Below are positions 8,840 to 17,535 of a stretch of DNA of 64,000 nucleotides, piece after piece. Source of the stretch: Bacillus sp. ZZV12-4809 (GTDB taxonomy: Bacteria; Bacillota; Bacilli; Bacillales; Cytobacillaceae). A model generated the notes under the pieces. The model was not told the DNA's origin. It did no database searches and saw nothing but the letters and a program-made list of their open reading frames with translations. Each line of letters begins with the position of its first letter. The stretch's first letter is position 1. The stretch lies in NCBI RefSeq assembly GCF_009849585.1, contig NZ_VCRN01000013.1:62001-126000 (forward strand), read 5' to 3'. Both the position numbers and the translations under genes were made by a program.

Positions 8840-9061
8840 AATACACCTAATCAGGCTAATTGTAATTAAGCTGCGGAACTAAAAGATAGACACCTACCAT
8901 TAATTGGGCGAAAGAAAACAACCTCCGTCTAAATACAAGATAGATACCTTTTATTCGAAAAAAACCAAAACAAGCGGCGTCAAAACTAAAAAAAAAAATA
9001 CCACTCATCAAAAAAAAAGCAAATCAAAATACCGAAATAACAAAAAGGGGAGAGGTCAAGC
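8840..9061. other. AT-rich intergenic stretch before glycerate kinase
   Basis: No gene is visible. It contains two imperfect copies of AAGATAGAYACCT (about 8883 and 8938) and several A-runs of 8 or more. No copy of the permease palindrome was found, so how glycerate kinase is regulated is not evident. Confidence 0.4.
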
Positions 9062-10204
9062 ATGAAAATCGTCATCGCACCAGATTCATTTAAGGAAAGT
9101 TTGTCTGCACTTGAGGCAGCGAATGCCATTGAGCGAGGATTTAAAGCGATTTTTCCAGATGCGCAATACAAAAAACTGCCCATGGCGGATGGCGGAGAGG
9201 GAACGGTTCAATCGCTGGCAGATGCAACTGGAGGAAAAATTATAGAGTGTACGGTCACTGGTCCGCTTGGAGAGCCGGCAAAAGCTTTCTTCGGCCTGAT
9301 GGGGGATGGAAAGACAGCTGTCATTGAGATGGCTGCTGCTTCTGGCTTGCATTTAGTTCCCACAGAAAAACGGAACCCCTTGCTGACTTCAACGAGGGGA
9401 ACAGGTGAATTAATCGCTGCAGCAATAGATACAGGAGTTCAGCACATCATTATTGGAATTGGGGGCAGTGCAACAAATGATGCTGGAGCTGGGATGATTC
9501 AGGCATTAGGGGGAAAGCTTCTTGACAAAACTGGCACCGAAATCGGCCCGGGCGGAGGGTCGCTTGCTGAGCTGTCATCCATTGACATGTCAAACCTCGA
9601 CTCAAGGCTTCAGGATGTCCATATTGAAGTGGCCTGTGACGTTGATAACCCATTAACTGGTCCAAGAGGTGCTTCCGCTATCTTTGGTCCGCAAAAAGGG
9701 GCCACTCCTGAAATGGTTGGGCTGCTGGATCAGAATCTGGGCCACTTTGCAGATGTGGTTGAACACGAACTTGGCAAACCGTTCCGGGATATTGAGGGGG
9801 CAGGCGCTGCTGGAGGGGTTGGCGGAACTTTGCTAGCATTCTTGAATGCTGATTTAAAAAGAGGAATTGATATCGTCCTTGAAGCGGTTAACTTTGAGGA
9901 AGAAGTAAAAGATGCCGACCTTGTCATCACTGGCGAAGGAAGAATTGACAGCCAGACGATTTTTGGGAAAACGCCGATTGGGGTGGCGAAAGCAGCCAAG
10001 AAACATGGAATACCTGTCATTGGTCTTGCAGGTTCATTAACTGACGACAGTCATATCGTCCATGAGCATGGAATCGAAGCACTATTCAGTATTGTTCCAG
10101 GAGTTATTTCGCTGCCGGATGCCTTTAAGGATGCAGGGGTATATATGGAAAGATCAGCGAGGAACATAGCTGCCATTATAAAAATGAATAGGAGTATTAA
10201 ATGA
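9062..10204 (+). CDS. glycerate kinase (type 1, GarK/GlxK family)
   Basis: Phosphorylates D-glycerate to 2- or 3-phosphoglycerate, feeding lower glycolysis. The 380-aa protein matches the family length and has its start (KIVIAPDSFKESLSA), the MADGGEGTV motif at residues 41-49, the GIGGSATNDAG motif and VITGEGRID in the C-terminal part. The start has a GGGGAGAGG ribosome site. It lies in a glycerate locus with CdaR and a GntP permease and ends at a compact terminator. Confidence 0.93.
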   Translation: MKIVIAPDSFKESLSALEAANAIERGFKAIFPDAQYKKLPMADGGEGTVQSLADATGGKIIECTVTGPLGEPAKAFFGLMGDGKTAVIEMAAASGLHLVPTEKRNPLLTSTRGTGELIAAAIDTGVQHIIIGIGGSATNDAGAGMIQALGGKLLDKTGTEIGPGGGSLAELSSIDMSNLDSRLQDVHIEVACDVDNPLTGPRGASAIFGPQKGATPEMVGLLDQNLGHFADVVEHELGKPFRDIEGAGAAGGVGGTLLAFLNADLKRGIDIVLEAVNFEEEVKDADLVITGEGRIDSQTIFGKTPIGVAKAAKKHGIPVIGLAGSLTDDSHIVHEHGIEALFSIVPGVISLPDAFKDAGVYMERSARNIAAIIKMNRSIK

Positions 10205-10230
10205 GAAGCTGGAAAATGCAGCTTCTTTTT
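10205..10230 (+). terminator. terminator after glycerate kinase
   Basis: GAAGCTG / CAGCTTC stem followed by TTTTT, immediately after the stop codon. Confidence 0.8.
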
Positions 10231-10271
10231 AAGTGAATTATAATAATGTTATGTAAACTAAGTAACCAAAA

Positions 10272-10296
10272 CAAAAAAGGACTGCAAGCAGCCCTT
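10272..10296 (-). terminator. terminator of the DUF1646 gene (minus strand)
   Basis: On the minus strand AAGGGCTGC-TT-GCAGTCCTT is followed by TTTT. It overlaps the stop codon of the gene. Confidence 0.7.
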
Positions 10297-11320
10297 ATCC
10301 AATCCCAGAAAATAAAATAAACACAAAATAACCAATCATAGTGACCAGCCCAAAAGGAACTCCGAATACGGCCCATTCTTTACTCGTAATCTGCAATTTT
10401 CCCGCAGCAATGATATTGGGAATATTCCCTGGGATCAGCATTCCGCCGCTGATTAGGAGTCCAAGCAGAATTGATTCCACTGTAAAATGATCCATCGATG
10501 GACTGATTTCAGCAGCGGCAAGCGTTGCGTTGTCCAGTACAGCTGAAATCATATTGATCCAATAGAGCAGAAGCGGATTCATACCGATTAAAAAGTGGTT
10601 GATCAGCGGTTCGAAACCGGCACCAAGCATTGTAAGGCCCATGACAAAGAAATAAATCTTCAAAGCTCTGACAAAAATTTCTTCAAAGCTTTCACTGGCA
10701 GGCTTCTTGCTAAACGATGCTCTTCCCGAAACAGGCGGCTTAACAGCGATTGCTGCCATTACTCCAAAAAATACGAGGGCAATCAGGATTTGCGGTCCAA
10801 CTAGTTCAATTAGAAAGAAAAAGTTTTCTTTCATTTTACTGATTGCAATGGTGGAAAGTGGTTCGCCAATAGGCGTCAATGCAGCGCCAAGGCCAATCGA
10901 AAAGCAGGCGAGTATCGTCAATCTGACTTCAGAAGCCCTGTCCAGCCTTAGGGCACTGATAATTAGCACAAGTACCAGCGCAGCGATTATCGCGGTAATG
11001 ACACTTGAAACTAATCCAAGGAAAATGACAATCAAAGCTGCAAACATTCGAAACGGCATGCGCCTGCTTACTGAAAGGATGCTTTTTTCCAGATTTGTCT
11101 GAAACCATTTAAACAAGAGGCCCGCAATAAACACCGCAAGCGTAATTTTAACTGGCTCCTGTGCCGCTTGTACAAAAAGACCGGCATTCAGGACTCCGCT
11201 TGCCAGAGCTGCTGAAAGTCCCATTACAAATAAGAACATCTCCAGGTTTTTTTCCACAAACTCAGAAAGAAAAGGCATGACAAGTACAATAATGAAAATA
11301 ACCATTAATAAATAAATCAT
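10295..11320 (-). CDS. DUF1646 family multi-pass membrane protein (putative ion transporter)
   Basis: A 341-aa protein with about ten hydrophobic segments, matching the DUF1646 family as I recall it. Relatives are described as putative sodium/proton antiporter-like carriers, but no substrate is established. Conserved-looking polar stretches in the membrane part are GLGAALTPIGEPLST (near residue 155) and the C-terminal GGMLIPGNIPNIIAAG, where NPNI-like turns resemble those of anion/cation exchangers. It is transcribed alone, convergent with glycerate kinase. Confidence 0.7.
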   Translation of the reverse strand: MIYLLMVIFIIVLVMPFLSEFVEKNLEMFLFVMGLSAALASGVLNAGLFVQAAQEPVKITLAVFIAGLLFKWFQTNLEKSILSVSRRMPFRMFAALIVIFLGLVSSVITAIIAALVLVLIISALRLDRASEVRLTILACFSIGLGAALTPIGEPLSTIAISKMKENFFFLIELVGPQILIALVFFGVMAAIAVKPPVSGRASFSKKPASESFEEIFVRALKIYFFVMGLTMLGAGFEPLINHFLIGMNPLLLYWINMISAVLDNATLAAAEISPSMDHFTVESILLGLLISGGMLIPGNIPNIIAAGKLQITSKEWAVFGVPFGLVTMIGYFVFILFSGIG

Positions 11321-11403
11321 GAATCCTTCTCCATTAGGTTATTTTCCAAGCTGATAAACAAGGAATATTACATGCATATGCGTCCCCTAGGACAAACTTG
11401 CCA

Positions 11404-11435
11404 TAAAAAATCCCTGCTAAGAGACCCGCAGGGAT
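11404..11435 (-). terminator. terminator of the 54-aa gene (minus strand)
   Basis: ATCCCTGC / GCAGGGAT stem with a 10-base loop. Read on the minus strand it ends in TTTTTTATGG. Confidence 0.75.
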
Positions 11436-11441
11436 TATCTA

Positions 11442-11606
11442 TTAATTATAGTCGTTTAATACAGTTCCAGTCAGATCAAATTCAGGTTCCATATTTTTGA
11501 TGGCATTTGTGTCATTAGGAGTTGTACCGGCAGTCTGTATTTCTTCAATTACAGGCGGATTAAGCGGGGATAAATTATGCCCTTTTTTTGCTTGATTGTC
11601 CAACAA
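11442..11606 (-). CDS. small hypothetical protein, 54 aa
   Basis: A short open frame with an AAAGGAG site 9 bases upstream of tandem TTG codons (11606 and 11603) and a terminator just after its stop, so it is probably a real gene. The product is hydrophilic, rich in Asn/Pro/Thr and acidic near the C-terminus (MEPEFDLTG..LNDYN), with no signal peptide, membrane segment or Cys. I do not recognise it. Size and composition resemble small stress or sporulation proteins of Bacillus. Confidence 0.6.
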   Translation of the reverse strand: MLDNQAKKGHNLSPLNPPVIEEIQTAGTTPNDTNAIKNMEPEFDLTGTVLNDYN

Positions 11607-11853
11607 ATGAATCAACTCCTTTACAGTATTTGTTATTTACATTCCTATTTTACTGTTATATTCAAACATGTAATTTCTGGAAGTTGTCTTAGGGAGGTAT
11701 TCTTATTTTTCCCCAAAAAATAAATATTATTTACAAAATAACATTTATTGTTTTTAGACTATTCAATCCTTTGAGCGTACACGGTCAGGTATGTTAAGAT
11801 GTTATTTTATTGAAATTAACATATTCGCTAGGTTACTGGAGAGGAAGTTCAGC

Positions 11854-13014
11854 TTGGATAAACGCATCTATTTATTGGCAATCATCTCATTTGTTGTTGG
11901 AATGGTGGAATTGATTATAGGCGGGCTGCTTGATCTTGTTGCTTTAGATCTTGATGTCGGTCTGGGGCAGGCAGGGCTATTAATTACCGTATTCTCGCTC
12001 GCTTTTGCTATCGCGGCACCTGTTTTGCTTACACTCACAGTGAAAATGGAACGCAGCCGTTTAATGATGATTTCATTAGCTGTATTTTTGGCAGGTAATA
12101 TTGTGGCTGTATTCAGCCCGTTTTATGGTGTTTTATTAGTCGGCCGGATTTTGTCGGCAGCAAGCGGCTCATTGCTCATTGCGTTATGCATGACAATGGC
12201 TTCTTACATCGTTTCAGAAGAATATCGTGCACGTGCGATCGGTATCGTTTTTATGGGAATCAGTGCATCACTTGTACTTGGAGTTCCCATTGGATTAATG
12301 CTTGGAAATGCTTTTGGCTGGCGAGCCCCATTCGTGCTGATTTCAGCACTGACACTCTTGTCAATGGCCGGGGTTTACTTCTTTCTGGGAAAGGTTGCTC
12401 CAAAGCCAGCTGTGCCGGTTGGCGTTCAGCTTAAAACGCTGAAAAGCAGGAAAATAGCGCTGATACAGATAACATCCTTTTTATTAATGACCGGCCACTT
12501 GGCTTTTTACGGATACCTGACACCTTTCTTGAAGATGAAGATGGATCTTGATGGTAACTGGGTCAGTATCGTGTACCTGATTTTCGGGATCGCAGCGGTG
12601 ATCGGAGGGGGCCTGGGTGGTCACCTGGCAGATCGATTTGGTGCAAAATCAGTCATTCTAACGCTGGTTGCCATGTTTGGAATAACTCTTTTCGCATTGC
12701 CTTTTGCCGCTTTTTCCCTTCCGGTTTTCCTTGTCACAGTAGTTATTTGGAGCATGCTCAGCTGGGCGGTCACACCCGCTATACACAGCTACTTAATTGA
12801 AGTAACACCTGAAACGTCTGATATTCAGCAGACATTGAACAACTCAGCAGTTCACATGGGAATGGCATTTGGCAGCATGATCGGTGGAATCATGATTGAG
12901 ACAACCTCCGTTGAATACAATGCAGCTGCAGGAAGTATTTTTATTATCTTGGCTCTTGGTACAGCAGCCCTTTCCATGGCAAAAAAAGTCACAAGGACTG
13001 CTGCAGCAGAATAA
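11854..13014 (+). CDS. MFS transporter, drug/proton antiporter type (DHA1, 12 TM)
   Basis: A 386-aa major-facilitator protein, probably an efflux carrier of the AraJ/YdhL/NepI type. It shows 12 hydrophobic segments and the loop motif GHLADRFGAK between TM8 and TM9 (around residue 250). TTG 11854 was chosen because GAGAGGAAG lies seven bases upstream; the frame stays open to 11791 but without a ribosome site. It stands alone, flanked by an upstream gap of about 250 bases and a terminator. Confidence 0.8.
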   Translation: MDKRIYLLAIISFVVGMVELIIGGLLDLVALDLDVGLGQAGLLITVFSLAFAIAAPVLLTLTVKMERSRLMMISLAVFLAGNIVAVFSPFYGVLLVGRILSAASGSLLIALCMTMASYIVSEEYRARAIGIVFMGISASLVLGVPIGLMLGNAFGWRAPFVLISALTLLSMAGVYFFLGKVAPKPAVPVGVQLKTLKSRKIALIQITSFLLMTGHLAFYGYLTPFLKMKMDLDGNWVSIVYLIFGIAAVIGGGLGGHLADRFGAKSVILTLVAMFGITLFALPFAAFSLPVFLVTVVIWSMLSWAVTPAIHSYLIEVTPETSDIQQTLNNSAVHMGMAFGSMIGGIMIETTSVEYNAAAGSIFIILALGTAALSMAKKVTRTAAAE

Positions 13015-13023
13015 ATTTTGTAT

Positions 13024-13056
13024 ATGCCGGCTTCTATGGAGGCGGGCATTTTTTTA
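13024..13056 (+). terminator. terminator after the MFS gene
   Basis: ATGCC.GC.TC / GA.GC.GGCAT imperfect stem followed by seven T. Confidence 0.7.
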
Positions 13057-13109
13057 GTATTAAATGCCTGACTATTTAAATTATTTTAAAAATAAATCCT
13101 CAAAATATA

Positions 13110-13139
13110 TTGATATATCTTCCATTTTTCTACTATAAT
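13110..13139 (+). promoter_or_regulatory. sigma-A-like promoter of the chemotaxis gene
   Basis: TTGATA and TATAAT are separated by 18 bases, about 84 bases before the start codon of the methyl-accepting protein. Confidence 0.5.
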
Positions 13140-13222
13140 CAATTTGTCTCTTGATATTACATGATTATAGAGGGGGAAAAAGGAATTAATTATTATGAAA
13201 TAATAATAAAGGAGTCTATTTC

Positions 13223-14476
13223 ATGAGTCAGCTTAGCTATATTCTTCGTACTTTAATCGTTATTATTCCTGCCGTATTGGTCATCAGCATTGCCGTATGT
13301 GTTGGCAATGGGCTTGATGGCCGAGCTTTTTGGACCACCTCTGGATTTATTTTCATTCTTGGTTCGCTGGCGGGAATATTATCCGCATTCATGAATTACC
13401 GTAAATTTATAGCACCCATCAGCAAAATTAATAGGTTTATCGAAGAACTTGCAGATGGAAATATGTCTGCGAGACTGGATGAAAAATCAGTGGGGCAGCT
13501 TGGCTCTATAGCTTCAGCACTGAATCATACCGCCTCTGCTTGGCAGGAGGTGCTGAATAAAGTGGTTCTGGCTTCAGACGAAGTCACACAATACGCACAG
13601 CAGCTTTCATCAGGCGCCCAGCAGACAAATATGGCCACAAACCATATTGCTGAAGTGATTGAGGAGGTTGCAGCTGGTGCCGACAATCAGGTCAAAGGAG
13701 TCGGAACAGCTTCCAATGTCATTATGCAGATGTCTGAAACCCTGACACAGGTGGCGGCAAACTCAGAACATGTGACAGACCAAATCAATGATTCTTTGGA
13801 AAAAGCCATTCATGGCGATGCATCCATTTCAACAGCAGGCTGCCAAATGAATTCGATTCATGTAAATGTACAGGATTTATCAAGGGTGGTAAAAGGACTT
13901 GGCCAGCGTTCACAAGAGATTGGGAAGATTATCGAAGTGATCTCAGGAATTGCCGCTCAAACCAACCTGCTTGCATTAAATGCTGCCATTGAAGCTGCCC
14001 GTGCAGGGGAACAGGGCAAAGGCTTTGCTGTGGTAGCGAACGAGGTTAGAAATCTCGCCGAAAAATCGGCGGAATCCACCCTTCAGATCAGCCAGCTGAT
14101 CTCCAAAATTCAGGAAGAAACCCATCAGGTTGTCCAAACCATGGATACGGTAAACCATGAAGTAACAGAAGGCATGGAAGTCATGAAGGGGGCAGGGGAT
14201 TCTTTCAAGCAAATCCGTCAGTCTGTCAGCATGGTGACCAATCAAATGCACGAAGTCGCTTCAGCCATTCAGCAAATGTCTGCCGGTTCCCAGCAAATGG
14301 TCCAGTCCATGGATGAGATAACCCATGTGGCTAATGAATCTGCCATGGCCACACAAAGTGTACTGGCATCGACTGAAGAACAGGCTGCATCAATGGAGGA
14401 AATATCACTATCTGCTGACCGCCTTACGGGCATGGCCGAGGATTTAAAAGGGCTGATCAGCAGGTTTAAAGTATAG
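13223..14476 (+). CDS. methyl-accepting chemotaxis protein without an extracellular sensor domain
   Basis: A 417-aa receptor that would signal through CheA/CheW. Two hydrophobic segments (about 9-31 and 35-57) are separated by only a few residues, so there is no extracellular ligand domain. A HAMP-like linker (about 58-112) and the cytoplasmic signalling domain follow. The hairpin tip [20 protein letters not shown] starts at residue 248. The sensor is therefore either the membrane/HAMP part or a partner protein. The start has AAAGGAG; a sigma-A-like promoter is upstream. Confidence 0.9.
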   Translation: MSQLSYILRTLIVIIPAVLVISIAVCVGNGLDGRAFWTTSGFIFILGSLAGILSAFMNYRKFIAPISKINRFIEELADGNMSARLDEKSVGQLGSIASALNHTASAWQEVLNKVVLASDEVTQYAQQLSSGAQQTNMATNHIAEVIEEVAAGADNQVKGVGTASNVIMQMSETLTQVAANSEHVTDQINDSLEKAIHGDASISTAGCQMNSIHVNVQDLSRVVKGLGQRSQEIGKIIEVISGIAAQTNLLALNAAIEAARAGEQGKGFAVVANEVRNLAEKSAESTLQISQLISKIQEETHQVVQTMDTVNHEVTEGMEVMKGAGDSFKQIRQSVSMVTNQMHEVASAIQQMSAGSQQMVQSMDEITHVANESAMATQSVLASTEEQAASMEEISLSADRLTGMAEDLKGLISRFKV

Positions 14477-14479
14477 AGC

Positions 14480-14507
14480 TTAGGTTTTAAAAACCTAAAC
14501 TTTTATT
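14480..14507 (+). terminator. terminator after the chemotaxis gene
   Basis: TTAGGTTTT / AAAACCTAA stem followed by ACTTTTATT. Confidence 0.7.
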
Positions 14508-14512
14508 CATCA

Positions 14513-14539
14513 AACAAAAAAGCCATCCCACAGATGGCT
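14513..14539 (-). terminator. terminator of the lyase gene (minus strand)
   Basis: AGCCATC / GATGGCT stem; on the minus strand it ends in a run of six T. Confidence 0.8.
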
Positions 14540-14549
14540 TTCCCCGTAA

Positions 14550-15434
14550 TTAAGCTATTCCCGCTTTCATTAACATCCCATCGAGCGGCCGTTCCATCAC
14601 TGTTTCCATCCACCTGGCTGTTTCGAGGACGGAAGGAAGATCAGTCCCAGTTTTCACACCCATTTCATGGAACATATTGATCATATCTTCTGTACAAACA
14701 TTTCCGACTGCTTTAGGTGCGAATGGACATCCGCCAAGTCCGGCAATGGAGGAATCAAAGCGGCGTACACCTGCCTGATATCCAGCCAATACATTTGCCA
14801 ATCCCAATCCCCGGGTATTATGGAAGTGAAGACCAAGTGAAAGATCTCCTCCAAACGCAGAAAAAAATGAATCTGCAAGCTTCTTAACCTGTATAGGATT
14901 CGCCATGCCCGTAGTATCTGCCAGGGTGATCTCTGTACAGCCGGCTTCCATAAATCTCTCTGCTGTTTTCAATACGTTTTCTAATGGAACTTCTCCTTCA
15001 AACGGACATCCAAATGAGGTCCCTAATACTCCCGCCACACCTTTGCCGGCAGCGGCGCCTTCTTGTATGACCACACAAAGCTCTTCTACAGCCTGCTCGA
15101 CAGTCCTTTTTGCATTTCGTAAATTGAATGAATCACTTGTAGTGGTTACAACATGAAGAAAATTCACATCTGTCTTTAGGGCACGTTCCAGCCCGGATCG
15201 GCTTAAAACGAGGCCCCCATATCTGACCCCACTTCTTTTAGGCAGTGAGTGCAGGACTTCTTCTGCATCTGCCATCTGGGGAACAACCTTCGGATTGACA
15301 AAAGAAACAGCTTCAATATTGCGAATGCCGGAATCAAGTAACTTTGTAATCAATTCAACTTTTGAACTGGTTGAGACCCTTTTGCATTCATTCTGCAACC
15401 CATCCCGGGGGCCGACTTCACAAATTTCAATCAT
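14550..15434 (-). CDS. HMG-CoA-lyase-like enzyme (hydroxymethylglutaryl-CoA lyase family)
   Basis: A TIM-barrel aldolase-type lyase of 294 aa that cleaves a 3-hydroxy-3-methyl acyl-CoA to acetyl-CoA plus a keto acid. It has the start motif EVGPRDGLQNE (residues 6-16), metal-ligand motif HFHNTRG (His203, His205) and the signature GLGGCPFAPKAVGN with catalytic Cys236. It overlaps the GntR-type regulator by four bases (ATGA) and is divergent from a CoA-transferase/isomerase operon. That context makes a related substrate such as a citramalyl-CoA possible instead of HMG-CoA; there are no leucine-catabolism carboxylase genes nearby. Confidence 0.88.
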   Translation of the reverse strand: MIEICEVGPRDGLQNECKRVSTSSKVELITKLLDSGIRNIEAVSFVNPKVVPQMADAEEVLHSLPKRSGVRYGGLVLSRSGLERALKTDVNFLHVVTTTSDSFNLRNAKRTVEQAVEELCVVIQEGAAAGKGVAGVLGTSFGCPFEGEVPLENVLKTAERFMEAGCTEITLADTTGMANPIQVKKLADSFFSAFGGDLSLGLHFHNTRGLGLANVLAGYQAGVRRFDSSIAGLGGCPFAPKAVGNVCTEDMINMFHEMGVKTGTDLPSVLETARWMETVMERPLDGMLMKAGIA

Positions 15435-16102
15435 TTTCCTTCCTCCTTCAGCAGATGAATATTTTTGATTTGCTCCAAATGCTTTAATACATGATCACGA
15501 CCCTGGTAGATATGTTCGTGCATTCCAATTCGGGCACGTTCAGGTTCCCGATTTTTAATCGCTTCCAGGATGGTTTTATGTACCTCAAGAGATTGTTTAA
15601 GCTGAAAGCTGTTATACCAATAGAAGGACCGGAACACGATCGGAACAACCACAACCTTGGAAATATGGAAATGAATATGCTCATTTTTGGAAGCCGTAAC
15701 TATGGCTTCATGAAATTTCTGGTTTACTCTAACAATATCTTTCAGACTATCCATATCGGATTCCACATGCTGGCTAATAGCTTCTTCATATAAAATATTG
15801 GCTTTTTCCATTTCCACTAGATCACTATCTGTCCGGTGTATGGCAGCCTGACTGGCAGCGTACCCTTCAAGCAGAGTGCGCAGGTCATAGATTTGCCTTA
15901 TATCATCTTTCGTAAAATGTCTTACGCTGACCCCGCGTTTAAGAGGAATGACCAGACCTTCCGCTTCAAGCTGTCTTATGGCCTCTCTAATGGGAGTGCG
16001 GCTAAGTTTCATTTCCTTGGCCAATGACTCTTCAGCAAGACGCATGCCTGGGACAAATTTACCTTCGATAATGGCATCCTTAATAAATTCGTATGCATCC
16101 AT
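15431..16102 (-). CDS. GntR-family transcriptional regulator, FadR/FCD subfamily
   Basis: A 223-aa regulator with an N-terminal winged helix-turn-helix (about 1-68; LAKEMKLSRTPIREAIRQLE) and a C-terminal FCD ligand-binding domain (about 75-215), which usually binds a carboxylic acid through a metal. It is co-transcribed with the lyase and divergent from the catabolic operon. Three TTGTATACAA boxes in the intergenic region, one 18 bases upstream of its own start, are its probable operators, so it likely represses both units until a substrate acid is present. Confidence 0.9.
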   Translation of the reverse strand: MDAYEFIKDAIIEGKFVPGMRLAEESLAKEMKLSRTPIREAIRQLEAEGLVIPLKRGVSVRHFTKDDIRQIYDLRTLLEGYAASQAAIHRTDSDLVEMEKANILYEEAISQHVESDMDSLKDIVRVNQKFHEAIVTASKNEHIHFHISKVVVVPIVFRSFYWYNSFQLKQSLEVHKTILEAIKNREPERARIGMHEHIYQGRDHVLKHLEQIKNIHLLKEEGK

Positions 16103-16120
16103 ATCAACACCTCGGCTTTA

Positions 16121-16130
16121 TTGTATACAA
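16121..16130. promoter_or_regulatory. GntR-type operator box 1
   Basis: Perfect palindrome TTGTATACAA, 18 bases upstream of the divergent regulator gene. It is identical to boxes 2 and 3, and the flank ACG is shared with box 2. Confidence 0.7.
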
Positions 16131-16227
16131 ACGGGTAAAATATTACAACAAATATTCTGAAAACTTTTGGCTTAATGTATTAAATAAAGGCTTTTCTACT
16201 AAATTCAGAAAAATTTTAAAATTCTCA

Positions 16228-16256
16228 TTGACTTATTGTATACAAACGATTAGATT
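16228..16256 (+). promoter_or_regulatory. sigma-A-like promoter of the catabolic operon
   Basis: TTGACT (-35, 16228-16233) and TAGATT (-10, 16251-16256) are 17 bases apart. Operator box 2 fills the spacer and box 3 starts at the last base of the -10, a typical repressor arrangement. Confidence 0.6.
16236..16245. promoter_or_regulatory. GntR-type operator box 2
   Basis: Perfect palindrome TTGTATACAA inside the -35/-10 spacer. Its centre is 20 bp, about two helical turns, from box 3, so two dimers could bind the same face. Confidence 0.7.
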
Positions 16257-16265
16257 TGTATACAA
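16256..16265. promoter_or_regulatory. GntR-type operator box 3
   Basis: Perfect palindrome TTGTATACAA overlapping the end of the -10 element and covering the likely transcription start. Confidence 0.7.
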
Positions 16266-16320
16266 GATTACGAAAATTCAAGTATTAAAGTGCATTCAAG
16301 AAATAACAGGAGGGAATCAC

Positions 16321-17523
16321 ATGTCAGAAAAACAGCTTCCATTGGAGGATATTAGAGTTATTGAGCTTGGTACACTATTAGCCGGACCATTTTCTGGACG
16401 TCTCCTTGGTGATTTTGGTGCTGAAATCATCAAGGTCGAGCCTCCAGGAAAATCAGATCCCATGAGAAACTGGGGGAAGTCAAAGGATGGCGTTGGGCTT
16501 TGGTGGCCTATTCAATCACGAAATAAAAAATCTATCACATTAAACCTGCGGGAAGAAGAAGGACAGCAGGTTTTAAGAGAACTTGTAAAAGAAGCTGATG
16601 TAATCATTGAGAATTTCCGCCCGGGCACAATGGAAAAATGGAATCTTTCCTATGCAACATTGTCGGAAATAAACCCCAAATTGATTATGGTCCGTACTTC
16701 GGGTTATGGACAGACAGGGCCTTATAAGCATCGTGCCGGCTTTGGCAGTGTGGGCGAAGCAATGGGCGGGCTAAGAAATGTAACCGGTTTCCCAGACAGG
16801 CCGCCATCACGAATTGGTGTATCAATTGGTGATACATTGGCAGCACTCTTTGCTACAATTGGGTGCCTGGTTGCTTTACATGAGAGGGAGCGTTCAGGAA
16901 AGGGACAGGTAGTCGATACAGCCCTCTATGAATCTGTATTCTCCGTGATGGAAAGCATAATTCCGGATTATCTCTTAGCAGGATACATAAGGGAAAGGAT
17001 GGGCAACATCCTTCCAGGTGTGGCTCCATCCAATATTTATTTTACACAGGATAAAACCTATATTGTGATCGGCGCCAATGCGGATGGAGTTTTTAGAAGA
17101 TTATGCGAGGCAATGGAGCAGCCGGAATTGGCGGATGACCCGAGATTTTCAACACACCATGCCAGAGGGGAGAATATGAAGCTTCTGGACTCGATGATTG
17201 AAGAATGGACAAAGACTCTACCTGCTAAAGAAGCTCTTAAAATCCTTGAAGATAAAGGAGTGCCATCTGGCCTGATCTATTCAGCCAAAGACATCCTGGA
17301 AGATCCGCATTATAAAGAACGCGACATGATCATTAATGTTGATCATCCTCAGCTGGGGGAATTTCCGATGCCCGGAATTGTTCCAAAATTAAGCAGAACA
17401 CCAGGAGAAGTGAAGCATGCCGGTCCTGAAGTAATGGGTAAGCATAATGATGATATATACGCAGGCCTTCTTGGTTTCGATGAAGATAGATTAGAAGAAT
17501 TGAAGAAAAAAAATATCATTTAG
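16321..17523 (+). CDS. class III CoA-transferase (CaiB/BaiF family)
   Basis: Transfers CoA from an acyl-CoA donor to a carboxylic acid. The 400-aa protein has the family start (VIELGTLLAGPFSGRLLGDF), the KVEPPGKSDPMRNWG loop and the probable catalytic Asp199 in VVDTALYES. ATG 16321 has AGGAGGG upstream; the frame is open further upstream across the promoter, which cannot be translated. It is the first gene of the operon and probably activates the imported acid for cleavage by the lyase encoded divergently. Confidence 0.9.
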   Translation: MSEKQLPLEDIRVIELGTLLAGPFSGRLLGDFGAEIIKVEPPGKSDPMRNWGKSKDGVGLWWPIQSRNKKSITLNLREEEGQQVLRELVKEADVIIENFRPGTMEKWNLSYATLSEINPKLIMVRTSGYGQTGPYKHRAGFGSVGEAMGGLRNVTGFPDRPPSRIGVSIGDTLAALFATIGCLVALHERERSGKGQVVDTALYESVFSVMESIIPDYLLAGYIRERMGNILPGVAPSNIYFTQDKTYIVIGANADGVFRRLCEAMEQPELADDPRFSTHHARGENMKLLDSMIEEWTKTLPAKEALKILEDKGVPSGLIYSAKDILEDPHYKERDMIINVDHPQLGEFPMPGIVPKLSRTPGEVKHAGPEVMGKHNDDIYAGLLGFDEDRLEELKKKNII

Positions 17524-17535
17524 GAGGGCTTCATT

